Source of the DNA: Thermoleophilaceae bacterium
Lineage (GTDB): Bacteria > Actinomycetota > Thermoleophilia > Solirubrobacterales > Thermoleophilaceae
Reading direction: 5' to 3'
Length of the DNA stretch: 64,000 nt
NCBI GenBank assembly: GCA_036378175.1
Contig: DASUWY010000014.1
Location: 1-64,000 of the forward strand
The position numbers and the translations under genes are program-made. The notes under the pieces are model-generated. The model saw nothing but the letters and a program-made list of their open reading frames with translations, had not been told where the DNA came from and searched no databases. How positions within the stretch are numbered: position 1 is the stretch's first letter; the number at the start of each line of letters is the position of its first letter. Of this stretch, positions 51,017-60,069 are shown piece after piece.

Positions 51017-51683
51017 AGTCACAAATCGCAGGTTCGGAACGGACGCAACCCGCGCCACTGGGCGCGGCACCAAGCTCGAGGAGGCGGGCCCCGCCCGCTT
51101 CATAGCCGAGCCCGCGGCCGTGGGGCTCGCGGGATTCGCGCTCACCACGATGATGCTGAGCGTGATCAACGTCGGCATCGTCAGCCAGAAGGCGCTGCCG
51201 GTTGTACTGGGCCTCGCGCTCGCATATGGCGGCGCGATGCAGCTGCTTGCCGGCATGTGGGCGTTCATCAAGAACGACACCTTCGCGGCGGTGGCGCTCA
51301 GCTCATACGGCGCGTTCTGGATCTCGTTCTACCTGCTCCAAAAGGTGTTCCTGCCGCAGATCCCGGTGGCGTCGCAGGCGGCCGCGCTTGCGCTCTACCT
51401 GTTCTCGTGGTGCGTGTTCAGCTTCTACATGTGGATCGGGTCGTTCCGCGTGAGCGCGGCGGTGCAGCTCGTCTTCCTCACGCTGTGGCCGGCCTACTTC
51501 TTCCTTGGGCTGGGCAAGGCCACGGGATCGATGACGCTGTTCGAGATCGGCGGCGGCTTCGGGATGGCCACGGCGCTGGCCGCCTGGTACACGTCGGCGG
51601 CTCTTGTTCTGAACAAGACCTTCCGCCGCGATGTGCTGCCGATGGGTGAACTACGTTCGGCGCAGCAGGACGTAGCCGCCTGA
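51000..51683 (+). CDS. acetate transporter, GPR1/FUN34/SatP (YaaH) family
   Basis: 227 residues. The family signature appears as AEPAAVGLAGFALTTMMLS in the N-terminal region, followed by six hydrophobic segments (VVLGLALAYGGAMQLLAGMW, LFEIGGGFGMATALAAWYTS among them). It would move acetate or succinate with protons. It overlaps the pyruvate oxidase gene by 17 bp, giving an acetate-producing and acetate-moving unit. The first 35 residues are a polar cytoplasmic extension. Confidence 0.83.
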   Translation: MATHAEVTNRRFGTDATRATGRGTKLEEAGPARFIAEPAAVGLAGFALTTMMLSVINVGIVSQKALPVVLGLALAYGGAMQLLAGMWAFIKNDTFAAVALSSYGAFWISFYLLQKVFLPQIPVASQAAALALYLFSWCVFSFYMWIGSFRVSAAVQLVFLTLWPAYFFLGLGKATGSMTLFEIGGGFGMATALAAWYTSAALVLNKTFRRDVLPMGELRSAQQDVAA

Positions 51684-52384
51684 CCCGAGGCGCGATTCTC
51701 GCCTTCAGCGTCGCCGCGGGCGCGGTGGATGCCGCCACCTACCTGGGGCTTGGTCAGGTCTTCACCGCGAACATGACCGGCAACAGCGTGCTGCTGGCGA
51801 TCGCGGTGGCGAAGGGCAGCGGCGGGGCGGCGGCCCGTTCCGGCGCCGCCCTCGCCGGCTTCTGCGCGGGGGTCGCGCTCGGAGCACTCACGCGCGGCCC
51901 GGATGAGAGCGAGCGGTGGCCGGCGGGCGTTGCGGCGCCCCTCGTGCTGGAGGTGATCGCGCTGGCTGCGCTTGCCGTTGGCTGGGCGCTTTCGGGCGCC
52001 CATCCCGCGGACGCCGCGCTCTACGGCCTGATCGTCGCCTCCGGCATAGCCATGGGCCTGCAGAGCGCCACGACCCGCGCCGCGCCCATTCGCGGCATCT
52101 CCACCACGTACATGACCGGCACCGTCACACGAGCGGTGGAGGCCGCGGTGTCGAGGCTGAGGCGGCGCGACGGCGGACGTGAGGAAGCCGCGGAGTTCCG
52201 CGGGGGCACCTGGATCGTCTACATATGCGGCGCCCTGGCCGGCGCGTTCGCGGAACGCTCGTGGCACGCCGGCGCCGTCGCAATCCCTCTCGTGTTCACG
52301 GGTGTTATCGCCTTCATGGCCGTTGTGTTGCGCTTTGGTTACGGTTGCTTCATAACCGCAAAACGGCCTCGCCGTGTGGAATAA
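51680..52384 (+). CDS. DUF1275 (YoaK-type) membrane protein with probable CTG start
   Basis: 234 residues if read from the CTG at 51680, which overlaps the SatP-like stop (CTGA). The first canonical start, GTG 51725, would remove the first 15 residues, LTRGAILAFSVAAGA, which form the start of the first membrane helix and are conserved in position in DUF1275 proteins. The rest matches the family: YLGLGQVFTANMTGNSVLLA, GLQSATTRAAPIRGISTTYMTGT, and six hydrophobic segments. Function of the family is unknown; a transport role is assumed. If the CTG is not used, the gene starts at 51725. Confidence 0.72.
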   Translation: MTRGAILAFSVAAGAVDAATYLGLGQVFTANMTGNSVLLAIAVAKGSGGAAARSGAALAGFCAGVALGALTRGPDESERWPAGVAAPLVLEVIALAALAVGWALSGAHPADAALYGLIVASGIAMGLQSATTRAAPIRGISTTYMTGTVTRAVEAAVSRLRRRDGGREEAAEFRGGTWIVYICGALAGAFAERSWHAGAVAIPLVFTGVIAFMAVVLRFGYGCFITAKRPRRVE

Positions 52385-52425
52385 ATACCGCCCCAGGGAA
52401 CTCAACCTTCGGGGAGGAGAAACAC

Positions 52426-54120
52426 ATGACGAGACTCGCGCGGCGGGCGTTGCCCGTCGTCGTGGCAGTTTTTGCTGTTGTCTCCGCCACCGTGCTCGCT
52501 GCATGCGGTGGTGGAGGGAGCAATACGTCGACCTCAGGGTCAACGTCGGCATCGACCTCACAGGCCAAGAACGGCGGCACCATCACGCTCGTGATGGGAA
52601 CGGCGCCGGACTCGCTGGACCCGCAGTTCGGCTACACCACCCAGGCGGCGGAGCCCGACTGGCTCGCGTACACAGGCATGGTCACCTACGCGCATCAGAA
52701 CGGCACCGCGGGCACGCAGCTCATCCCGGGCCTGGCGGAGCAGCTGCCGACCGTGTCCTCGGACGGCAAGACGTACACGATGACCATGCGCAAGGGCCTG
52801 AAGTTCTCGAACGGCACGCCCGTCAAGGCGAGTGACTTCACCTACACGGTGGAGCGCGCGCTGCGGATTCCGTGGGGCGGCTCCGGCCAGTTCATCGCGG
52901 GGAACATCGTGGGCGCGAAGCAGTACGCCGCGAAGAAGGCCACCTCGATCTCCGGCATCACGGCGGATGACGCCACCGGCAAGATCACGATCCACCTCAC
53001 CAACCCGTACGGCGCGTTCGACAACGTGCTCGCCTTCCCGGCGCTCGGCGTCGTGCCGAAGGGCACGGCGATGAAGAACCTGCCGAACAACCCGCCCCCG
53101 GGCGTGGGGCCGTACTCGATCAAGAACGTCGTGCCCAACCAGTCGTTCGAGCTCGTGCGCAACCCGAACTGGGCCAGCATGAACATCCCGAACATCCCGG
53201 CCGGCCACGTGGACATCAAGGCGAAGATCTCGTCGAACGTGGACGCGAACGCGCTGTCGGTGGTGAACAACACGAACGACGTGTACGACTGGGCCGACAC
53301 GATCCCCGGCAGCCTGCTGCCGCAGATCAACTCGCAGGCGAAGGACCGCTACGCGAAGAAGGTCATGAACTCGACCTACTACGTGTTCATGAACACGCAG
53401 GAGAAGCCGTTCAACAACCAGCTCGCACGGGAGGCGGTGGTCACGGGTCTGAACCAGGGCGCGATGAGCCGCCTGAGCTCCGGCTCGCTGATCCCGGGCT
53501 GCTACTTCCTGCCGCCCGGCATGGTGGGTCACCCGACCACTCCGTGCCCGTACGGCGATCCGGCCAAGGGTGGCGACATCGCCAAGGCCAAGCAGCTGGT
53601 CCAGCAGTCCGGCATGGCGGGCCAGCCCGTCACCGTGTGGAGTCAGCAGCGTGCGCCGCGTCAGCAGTGGATGACGTACTACACGTCGTTCCTCAACCAG
53701 ATCGGCTTCAAGGCAAAGCAGAAGCTGATCGCCGACGCGTCGTACTTCCCGACGATCGGAAACCTGAAGCTCCATCCCCAGACCGGCTTCGCCGACTGGA
53801 ACCAGGACTTCCCGAATCCGATCGACTTCTACCTGCTTGTCCAGAGCAGCTCGATCCTGCCCACCAACAACGAGAACTTCGGTGAGGTGAAGGATCCGAA
53901 GGTCGACTCTGAGTCGGCCAAGCTCGGACAGGTGCCGACGGACAAGTTGAACACGATCGCCAGCCAGTGGCAGGCGCTCGACGAGTACCTGGCCAAGAAG
54001 GCCTACATCGGAGTGTTCGGGTACCAGACGTTCCCGGCGCTCTTGTCGAACAGGATGTCGACCAACTACGTGTTCCACCCCCTGTATGGGTGGGACTGGA
54101 GCTCCTTCTCGCTGAAGTAG
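52426..54120 (+). CDS. Opp/Dpp-type ABC transporter substrate-binding lipoprotein (family 5)
   Basis: 564 residues from the ATG at 52426 (GGGGAGGAG upstream). Lipoprotein signal with lipobox LAAC, lipidated C27, followed by a Gly/Ser/Thr linker. The family 5 fold is recognised from TLVMGTAPDSLDPQFGYT and LAEQLPTVSSDGKTYTMTMR with FSNGTPVKASDFTYTVERAL. It would capture peptides, nickel complexes or oligosaccharides. It begins a five-gene importer operon. Confidence 0.87.
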   Translation: MTRLARRALPVVVAVFAVVSATVLAACGGGGSNTSTSGSTSASTSQAKNGGTITLVMGTAPDSLDPQFGYTTQAAEPDWLAYTGMVTYAHQNGTAGTQLIPGLAEQLPTVSSDGKTYTMTMRKGLKFSNGTPVKASDFTYTVERALRIPWGGSGQFIAGNIVGAKQYAAKKATSISGITADDATGKITIHLTNPYGAFDNVLAFPALGVVPKGTAMKNLPNNPPPGVGPYSIKNVVPNQSFELVRNPNWASMNIPNIPAGHVDIKAKISSNVDANALSVVNNTNDVYDWADTIPGSLLPQINSQAKDRYAKKVMNSTYYVFMNTQEKPFNNQLAREAVVTGLNQGAMSRLSSGSLIPGCYFLPPGMVGHPTTPCPYGDPAKGGDIAKAKQLVQQSGMAGQPVTVWSQQRAPRQQWMTYYTSFLNQIGFKAKQKLIADASYFPTIGNLKLHPQTGFADWNQDFPNPIDFYLLVQSSSILPTNNENFGEVKDPKVDSESAKLGQVPTDKLNTIASQWQALDEYLAKKAYIGVFGYQTFPALLSNRMSTNYVFHPLYGWDWSSFSLK

Positions 54121-54130
54121 CTCGTCAGGA

Positions 54131-54166
54131 GTGGGCTGGGGCGACTACGCTGTCGCCTCAGCCCAC
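54131..54166 (+). terminator. strong hairpin after the binding-protein gene
   Basis: GTGGGCTGGGGCGAC (54131-54145) and GTCGCCTCAGCCCAC (54152-54166) form a 15-bp stem with one G-U pair and a 6-nt loop, between the binding-protein stop (54120) and the permease ATG (54182). Such hairpins let the binding protein be made in excess, by partial termination or 3' protection. No long T-tract follows. Confidence 0.6.
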
Positions 54167-54181
54167 TTCGGCTCTCGCGCA

Positions 54182-55201
54182 ATGGCCACATCTTCCGCCC
54201 CCGGAACCGATCTATCGACCGACCTTTCGGATGCGCTGATTGGCGAGGCCATTGAGCTGCCGCCGGGGTTAGGGCCGTGGAAGCTCGCCTGGCGGAGGCT
54301 GCGTCGCAACCGCGTGGCGCTCTTCTTCGGATTCGTCTTCCTCTTCATTCTCATCCTGTGCCTGCTCGCGCCCGTGTACGCGAAGCACGTGGCCCACACG
54401 GGACCCGCTGCGGAGAACATCACGGGCAGGGTGAATGGCAAGGACATCGTCAGCCCCACCGGCATTCCCACCGGCCCCACCTGGCACAGCCGCTACTTCC
54501 TGGGCGCTGACGCCAACGGCCGCGACGTGGCGGTGCGGCTCCTGTACGGCGGGCGCAACTCGCTCGAGATCGGGTTCGTCGCCACCGCCATAACGATCTT
54601 CTTCGGCCTCCTGGTGGGCGTGCTCGCGGGCTACCTCCGAGGCATCACCGACGGGATCATCACCCGCATCCTCGATGTGATCTGGGCGTTCCCAGCCGTG
54701 CTTCTGGGCGTCGCGCTCGGTGTGTCGCTCGCGCTCGGCGGGATCGGCCCGCTGCACGGCAACACGCTGATGGTGCCCGCCGTGGTGGTGGGCGTGGTGT
54801 ACATCCCGTACGTCGGCAAGCCCGTGCGCGGGCAGGTGCTCGGCTTGCGCGAGCGCGAGTTCATCGACGCCGCGCGCCAGCAGGGGCTGAGCCACGCGCG
54901 CATCATGTTCTCGGAGATCCTGCCCAACCTCGGGAGCACGATCGTGGTGTTCGTGCCGCTGATCCTCGCAAACGCGATCCTGCTCGAGGCCGGGCTCTCC
55001 TACCTCGGCGCCGGCGTGCAGCCGCCCAACCCGTCGTGGGGCACGATGATCGCCGACGGGATCAGGACGATCCCCGCGGCGTTCCACAACGTGCTCGTAC
55101 CGGGCATCATGCTCGTGCTGGCCGTGATGTCGATCAACGTGTTCGGCGACGGCCTGCGCGACGCCCTCGACCCGCGGTCCAAGGTCCGCATCGCCCGCTG
55201 A
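54182..55201 (+). CDS. Opp-type ABC transporter permease (OppC/DppC-like)
   Basis: 339 residues from the ATG at 54182, just after the intercistronic hairpin. OppC hallmarks: a cytoplasmic N-terminus, first helix ALFFGFVFLFILILCLLAP, HSRYFLGADANGRDVAVRLL, and the EAA coupling loop REFIDAARQQGLSHARIMFS. Six membrane spans. Forms the pore with the following OppB-like protein. Confidence 0.86.
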   Translation: MATSSAPGTDLSTDLSDALIGEAIELPPGLGPWKLAWRRLRRNRVALFFGFVFLFILILCLLAPVYAKHVAHTGPAAENITGRVNGKDIVSPTGIPTGPTWHSRYFLGADANGRDVAVRLLYGGRNSLEIGFVATAITIFFGLLVGVLAGYLRGITDGIITRILDVIWAFPAVLLGVALGVSLALGGIGPLHGNTLMVPAVVVGVVYIPYVGKPVRGQVLGLREREFIDAARQQGLSHARIMFSEILPNLGSTIVVFVPLILANAILLEAGLSYLGAGVQPPNPSWGTMIADGIRTIPAAFHNVLVPGIMLVLAVMSINVFGDGLRDALDPRSKVRIAR

Positions 55202-55204
55202 GCC

Positions 55205-56148
55205 ATGACCGGGTTCGTGATACGTCGGCTGCTCTCGATGATCGCGGTGATGTTCGTGATCTCGGTGCTCACCTTCCTGCTGCTCGAGGCGATCCCGAAC
55301 GGCGATCCGGCGCTGCGGCTGGCGGGACGGCTCGCGACCGCCGACCAGATCCAGGAGATCCGCGCGAAGTACGGCTTCGACAAGCCGATCTACGTGCAGT
55401 ACGCGAAGACGATGAAGAACATCTTCACGGGCAAGGCGTACTCGTACACGCAGGGCTTCAACGTGGTGGACGAGATCAAGGCCGGCCTGCCGGCCACGCT
55501 CTCGCTCGCGCTCGGCGCGGGGATCTTATGGCTGTTCGCGTCGATCCTCGTGGGCACCCTGGCGGCGATCAGAGCGGGCAAATACACCGACAGGGTGCTC
55601 ACCGTGCTCGCGATGATGGGCGTGTCGTTCCCGCCGTTCTTCCTGGGCGCGGTGCTGATCTACTTCCTCGGCTACAAGGCGAACATCTTCCCGCTGGGCG
55701 GCTACGTGAAGCTCACGAGCAATCCCTGGCAGTGGTTCACGCACATGATCCTGCCGTGGTTCACGCTCTCGGTGCTGTTCATCGGCTTCTATTCGCGCGT
55801 GCTGCGCTCGACCATCCTCGAGACTCAGAGTGAGGACTACGTGCGCACCGCGCACGCGAAGGGCCTCTCGGGCGGACAGGTGCTGAGGCGGCACATCCTC
55901 CGCAACAGCCTGATCCCCATCATCGCGCTGTGGGGCCTGGACCTCGCGCAGGTGATCGGCGGCGGCGCGATCCTCACGGAGTCCGTCTACAACCTGCACG
56001 GCGTCGGCCAGCTCGCGGCGGACTCGATCGCGAAGCTGGACATCATTCCCATCCTCGCCGTCGTGCTGCTCACCGCGTTCGCCGTCGTGGTGCTCGCGGC
56101 CGTGACGGACATCATCTACGCGTTCCTGGACCCGCGCATCCGGCTTTC

Positions 56149-56152
<4 letters not shown>
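55205..56152 (+). CDS. Opp-type ABC transporter permease (OppB/DppB-like)
   Basis: 315 residues. The OppB opening [20 protein letters not shown] and the [20 protein letters not shown] segment are typical, with the EAA loop [20 protein letters not shown] and six spans. It follows the OppC-like gene by 3 bp, the reverse of the usual B-C order. Its stop overlaps the first ATPase start (ATGA). Confidence 0.86.
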
Positions 56153-57203
<1,051 letters not shown>

Positions 57204-57207
<4 letters not shown>

Positions 57208-58313
57208 CGGTCGAGGCCGCCACTCCGCAGCCGGTCCCAGCGCCCGGGGCCGAGGCCCGCCCGCTGCTCGAGGTGGAGCACCTGAAGGTGCTCTTCCCCG
57301 TGAAGTCGAACGCGCTGCTCGCGCGCACCGTGGGGCACGTGCACGCGGTGGACGATGTGAGCTTCGGGCTGCGCGAGGGCGAGACGCTCGGCATCGTGGG
57401 CGAGTCCGGCTGCGGGAAGACCACGCTGATCCGCACGCTCGTGCGGCTGATCGAGCCCACCGCGGGCGCGATCCGCTTCCGCGGCAAGGACATCTCGGGC
57501 GCAGGGCGGCGCGAGCTCGAGCCGATCCGGCGGGAGATGCAGATGGTGTTCCAGGATCCGCAGGCCTCGCTCAACCCGCACAAGCGCGTGGACCAGATCC
57601 TGGGAACGCCGCTCAGGCTGCGCGGCGTGGCGAAGGAGCGGCTGCAGCCGGAGAGCCGCGAGCTGCTCGACCGCGTGGGCCTGTCCCCCGAGCACCTCAA
57701 CCGCTTCCCGCACGAGTTCTCCGGCGGCCAGCGGCAGCGCATCGGCATCGCCCGCGCGCTCGCGCTGGACCCGCGGCTGATCCTGCTCGACGAGCCGGTG
57801 TCCGCGCTCGACGTGTCGATCCAAGCGCAGGTGATCAACCTGCTCGACGACCTGCAGGACGAGCTGCACCTCTCCTACATCTTCGTCGCGCACGACCTGA
57901 GCGTGGTGCGCCACGTGTCGGACCGGATCGCGGTGATGTACCTGGGCAAGATCGTGGAGGTGTCCTCGGCCGAGGAGCTCTACTCGAAGCCGATCCACCC
58001 GTACACGTCTGCGCTGCTCGGCGCGATCCCGATCCCGGACCCGCACGAGAACAGGGCACGCGTGCGGCGCAAGTCGTCCGGCGAGCCGCCGAGCGCGATC
58101 AACCCGCCGAGCGGCTGCCGCTTCCACACGCGCTGCCCACGGGCCACCGACATCTGCAAGACGGTGGAGCCGCAGCTCAGCGAGTACGCCGGCGGCCACC
58201 TCGCCGCCTGCCACCACCCGCAGCACGTGAGTGCCGCGGAGGTGAACGGAGCCATCCGGTCCGACGCCTCTCCTCTCAGCGCCGGACCGGAGCAGCCGGA
58301 CTACGTCCCCTAG
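57204..58313 (+). CDS. Opp-type ABC transporter ATP-binding protein (OppF/DppF-like)
   Basis: 369 residues with a GTG start overlapping the preceding stop (GTGA). Walker A GESGCGKTT, MVFQDPQASLNP Q-loop, signature FSGGQRQRIGIARAL, Walker B LILLDEPVSALDVS, and the C-terminal CRFHTRCPRATDIC cluster. It completes the importer. Its stop lies within a small palindrome (58309-58323) shared with the convergent regulator gene. Confidence 0.87.
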
Positions 58314-58323
58314 GGCGCCTAGG
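58309..58323. terminator. short inverted repeat over two convergent stop codons
   Basis: CCTAG (58309-58313) and CTAGG (58319-58323) flank GGCGC; both the importer operon and the ArsR-AHSA1 gene stop inside the arms. Too short to be a certain terminator. Confidence 0.35.
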
Positions 58324-59080
58324 CGCTCGCGTACCGGAGCGAGCCCGGGGTGTCGAGGAGCTCGCCGGTCTCGAGCAGCGTCTTGAGCCCGGAGAGGATC
58401 ATCGGCCAGCCGCCGAAGAGCTGCTCGTTCGCGCCCTCGGCAAGCTGATCGTGGGTGACCACGAGGCGGCAGGAATCGCCCACCGGCTCGATCTCCCACG
58501 TGACGCGCGAGGTGCCTTCGGCCGCCACGTCCTCGCCCCACAGAGCGTGGAAGCTCTGCACGAGGCGCCGGGGCGGGTCCACCTCGAGGTTCTCTCCCTC
58601 GGCGAGAGGGCCGGGCGCGTTCACGTGCACCGCCGTGTAGCGAGAGCCGGGCGTCCAGTCCGACTCCACGCCCATGCCGAAGTTGTACTTCTGGCGCATC
58701 TCGCTGCTCGTGATCGCCTCCCACAGGCGCTCCGGCGTGGTCTTGATGTAGATCTCGAACACCTTCTCCATCGTCTTATCCTCCAGGTCGCGCTTCAGCC
58801 CTGTGAGCGCTGCGGCCCAGGGCTCTGCGTATTTGCTCACCCACCTGTCGTGGACGAGCCTGATCGGGACGGCGTTCAGGAAGTGCAGCTTCTCGCGGCC
58901 GCGCTTCCTGGTGGTCACAAGGCCCGCGTCCTCCAGCACCTTGAGGTGCTTCATCACGCCGAAGCGAGTCATCGGGAGGCGCTCCTCCAGCGCGGTGAGC
59001 GTCTGCCCGTCCTCTCTGAAGAGCTCGTCGAGCAGGCTGCGGCGCGTGGGGTCTGCGAGGGCCTTGAACACGTCGTCCAT
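58319..59080 (-). CDS. ArsR-family regulator fused to an AHSA1/SRPBCC domain
   Basis: 253 residues. Residues 1-95 are an ArsR-type winged helix (VFKALADPTRRSLLDELF, MTRFGVMKHLKVLEDAGLV, RGREKLHFLN). Residues 105-245 are an AHSA1-type SRPBCC domain (VFEIYIKTTPERLWEAITSS, WEIEPVGDSCRLVVTHDQL) that likely binds a small hydrophobic ligand. No metal-binding Cys pair is present in the helix domain, so it is not an arsenic sensor. A near-consensus promoter with an operator-like palindrome in its spacer lies just upstream, indicating autorepression. Confidence 0.85.
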   Translation of the reverse strand: MDDVFKALADPTRRSLLDELFREDGQTLTALEERLPMTRFGVMKHLKVLEDAGLVTTRKRGREKLHFLNAVPIRLVHDRWVSKYAEPWAAALTGLKRDLEDKTMEKVFEIYIKTTPERLWEAITSSEMRQKYNFGMGVESDWTPGSRYTAVHVNAPGPLAEGENLEVDPPRRLVQSFHALWGEDVAAEGTSRVTWEIEPVGDSCRLVVTHDQLAEGANEQLFGGWPMILSGLKTLLETGELLDTPGSLRYASA

Positions 59081-59088
59081 GGGTCGGC

Positions 59089-59118
59089 AGTATAGGTGAC
59101 TATTTGGTCACATGTCAA
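59089..59118 (-). promoter_or_regulatory. promoter with embedded operator of the ArsR-AHSA1 gene
   Basis: On the minus strand TTGACA (59118-59113), an 18-bp spacer and TATACT (59094-59089), 8 bp before the ATG. The palindrome GTGACCAAATAGTCAC (59111-59096) fills the spacer, an ideal repressor position. Confidence 0.68.
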
Positions 59119-59125
59119 GCCGGGC

Positions 59126-59157
59126 TTGTATTTGGAGGATTGTCTGACTAAGGTCAG
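59126..59157 (+). promoter_or_regulatory. leaderless promoter and operator of the MarR-GNAT gene
   Basis: TTGTAT (59126-59131), 17 bp, TAAGGT (59149-59154), 6 bp before the ATG at 59161, with no ribosome site. The inverted repeat CTGACTAAGGTCAG (59144-59157) covers the -10 box and would allow autorepression. Confidence 0.52.
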
Positions 59158-59160
59158 CTA

Positions 59161-60069
59161 ATGGACGCTGTCGCGCAGGTGCGGCGCTTCAACCGGGTGG
59201 TCACTCAGCGCGTTGGCGCGCTGGACGATCACTTCCTCTCCCGCGACCGGCCGCTGGGCGAGGCGCGCGTGCTGTGGGAGATCGGGCCGGAGGGCTGCGA
59301 CATCCGAGCGCTGCGCGCGCGGCTCGGCCTCGACTCCGGCTACGTGAGCCGGCTCCTGCGATCTCTCGAGGCGGACGACCTCGTGAAGGTCGGGCCCTCG
59401 GACCACGACCGGCGCGTGGCCACGGCTCGCCTCACGCGGCGTGGGCTGAAGGAGCGCGATCTCCTCAGCCGGCGCAGCGACGAGCTGGCCGCCTCGCTGC
59501 TCGAGCCGCTCAACGCCAAGCAGCGCGAGCAACTCGTGACCGCCATGGGCGACGTGGAGCGGCTCCTCAGCGCCGGGCTCGTGCGCATCGAGGCGCGCGA
59601 TCCGTCCGACCCTCAGGCCCAGTACTGCCTGCGCGAGTACGTGCTCGAGCTGGACCGCAGGTTCGAAGCGGGCTGGGATCCGAGCCGCAGCATCTCCGCC
59701 GATCCGCACGAGCTGCGGCCACCCGCCGGGCTGCTGCTCGTGGCAACCCTCTCGTCAGAGCCGGTGGGCTGCGGCGCACTGAAGTTCCACGACGGCGAGC
59801 CGACCGAGATCAAGCGCATGTGGGTGGCGCCCTCCGCGCGCGGGCTCGGCGTGGGCCGCAGGCTGCTTGCCGAGCTCGAGGCGCAGGCGGCGGCGCGCGG
59901 CACGAGTCGCATGGTGCGCCTCGAGACGAATGGATCGCTCACCGAGGCGATCGACCTCTACCGCTCCGCCGGCTACCGCGAGGTGCCCGCCTTCAACCAC
60001 GAGCCCTACGCCCACCACTGGTTCGAGAAGCGGCTGCGGCGCGCTCAGCCGTCGAGCGCCGCGCGCTGA
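59161..60069 (+). CDS. MarR-type regulator fused to a GNAT acetyltransferase
   Basis: 302 residues. Residues 1-140 are a MarR winged helix (LGEARVLWEIGPEGCDIRAL, LGLDSGYVSRLLRSLEADDL, SDHDRRVATARLTRRG). Residues 150-295 are a GNAT domain with the acetyl-CoA loop VAPSARGLGVGRRLLAELE and a late YRSAGYREVPAFN. This bifunctional architecture is known in actinobacteria and proteobacteria; substrate unknown. It is divergent from the ArsR-AHSA1 gene by 80 bp. Its 3' end overlaps the convergent cellulase gene by 25 bp. Confidence 0.83.
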   Translation: MDAVAQVRRFNRVVTQRVGALDDHFLSRDRPLGEARVLWEIGPEGCDIRALRARLGLDSGYVSRLLRSLEADDLVKVGPSDHDRRVATARLTRRGLKERDLLSRRSDELAASLLEPLNAKQREQLVTAMGDVERLLSAGLVRIEARDPSDPQAQYCLREYVLELDRRFEAGWDPSRSISADPHELRPPAGLLLVATLSSEPVGCGALKFHDGEPTEIKRMWVAPSARGLGVGRRLLAELEAQAAARGTSRMVRLETNGSLTEAIDLYRSAGYREVPAFNHEPYAHHWFEKRLRRAQPSSAAR

